A stretch of 47,540 bases of DNA from Clostridiales bacterium (GTDB lineage Bacteria > Bacillota > Clostridia > Oscillospirales > CAG-272). The position numbers and the translations under genes are program-made. The stretch spans positions 1,115 to 48,654 of the forward strand of contig DPGK01000001.1 of assembly GCA_003523225.1 (NCBI GenBank), given 5' to 3'. The notes beneath the pieces were generated by a model, which was not told the DNA's origin, ran no database searches, and was given only the letters and a program-made list of their open reading frames with translations. How positions within the stretch are numbered: the first letter of the stretch is position 1; every line of letters begins with the position of its first letter. Positions 47,514-47,540 of this stretch are shown here, one piece after another.

Positions 47514-47540
47514 CACCGCATTCACCCGAATTCAGACAAG

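Overview
The window looks like chromosomal DNA of an anaerobic, low-G+C-lineage Firmicute of class Clostridia, probably a gut Ruminococcaceae/Oscillospiraceae relative. The evidence is consensus sigma-A promoters with 17-bp spacers, strong GGAGG ribosome sites, a clostridial-type glutamine synthetase paired with an ANTAR regulator, a CpsCD-type capsule locus, and cell-wall-binding repeat proteins. Most of it is moderately GC-rich. About 2.5-5.5 kb is clearly AT-richer and looks acquired.

Layout. 0.2-2.1 kb: glnA plus an ANTAR regulator with a degenerate receiver. 2.3-5.5 kb: tRNA-Gln(CUG) followed by a small AT-rich accessory region. It is marked by a 21-bp duplication of the tRNA 3' end, an array of small hairpins, a four-helix-bundle protein, a nonsense-interrupted small gene, a DUF559 protein and two copies of an 89-bp structured repeat. 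5.9-7.0 kb: ilvE. 7.3-9.0 kb, minus strand: a GntR/YtrA-type regulator, a chimeric ABC ATPase lacking Walker B, and a flavodoxin-fold reductase. 9.6-30.2 kb: a capsule or exopolysaccharide locus with CpsC/CpsD phosphoregulators, LicD, acyltransferase, an Lgt-family paralogue, four glycosyltransferases, flippase and polymerase. Two very large secreted proteins sit in its middle and share C-terminal cell-wall-binding repeats; one carries a phosphodiester glycosidase (NAGPA) domain. 30.3-32.3 kb: three zinc-ribbon membrane proteins around an XRE repressor gene, with three copies of a GTAAC-N5-GTTAC operator. 32.4-36.2 kb, minus strand: a phosphoribosyltransferase, then an EEP-LRR-PepT operon. 36.5-37.5 kb: a surface protein. 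37.6-47.3 kb: an aromatic amino acid supraoperon (DUF554, pheA, aroB, aroC, aroE-aroK fusion, aroQ, aroA, tyrA, aroF, one unknown gene).

The most exciting element is in front of the aromatic operon. A promoter drives a 61-codon leader peptide with 9 Phe and 4 Tyr in 22 residues. It is followed by mutually exclusive 1:2, 2:3 and 3:4 RNA pairings ending in an intrinsic terminator just before the DUF554 start. It reads as a complete translational attenuator sensing Phe and Tyr charging, and it controls the whole shikimate pathway with both the Phe and the Tyr branch. A second system-level idea is that the capsule locus carries both the probable glycan decorator (LicD) and large secreted proteins with choline-binding-like repeats that could dock on the decorated polymer. 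All functions are inferred from sequence by eye; no database search was run.
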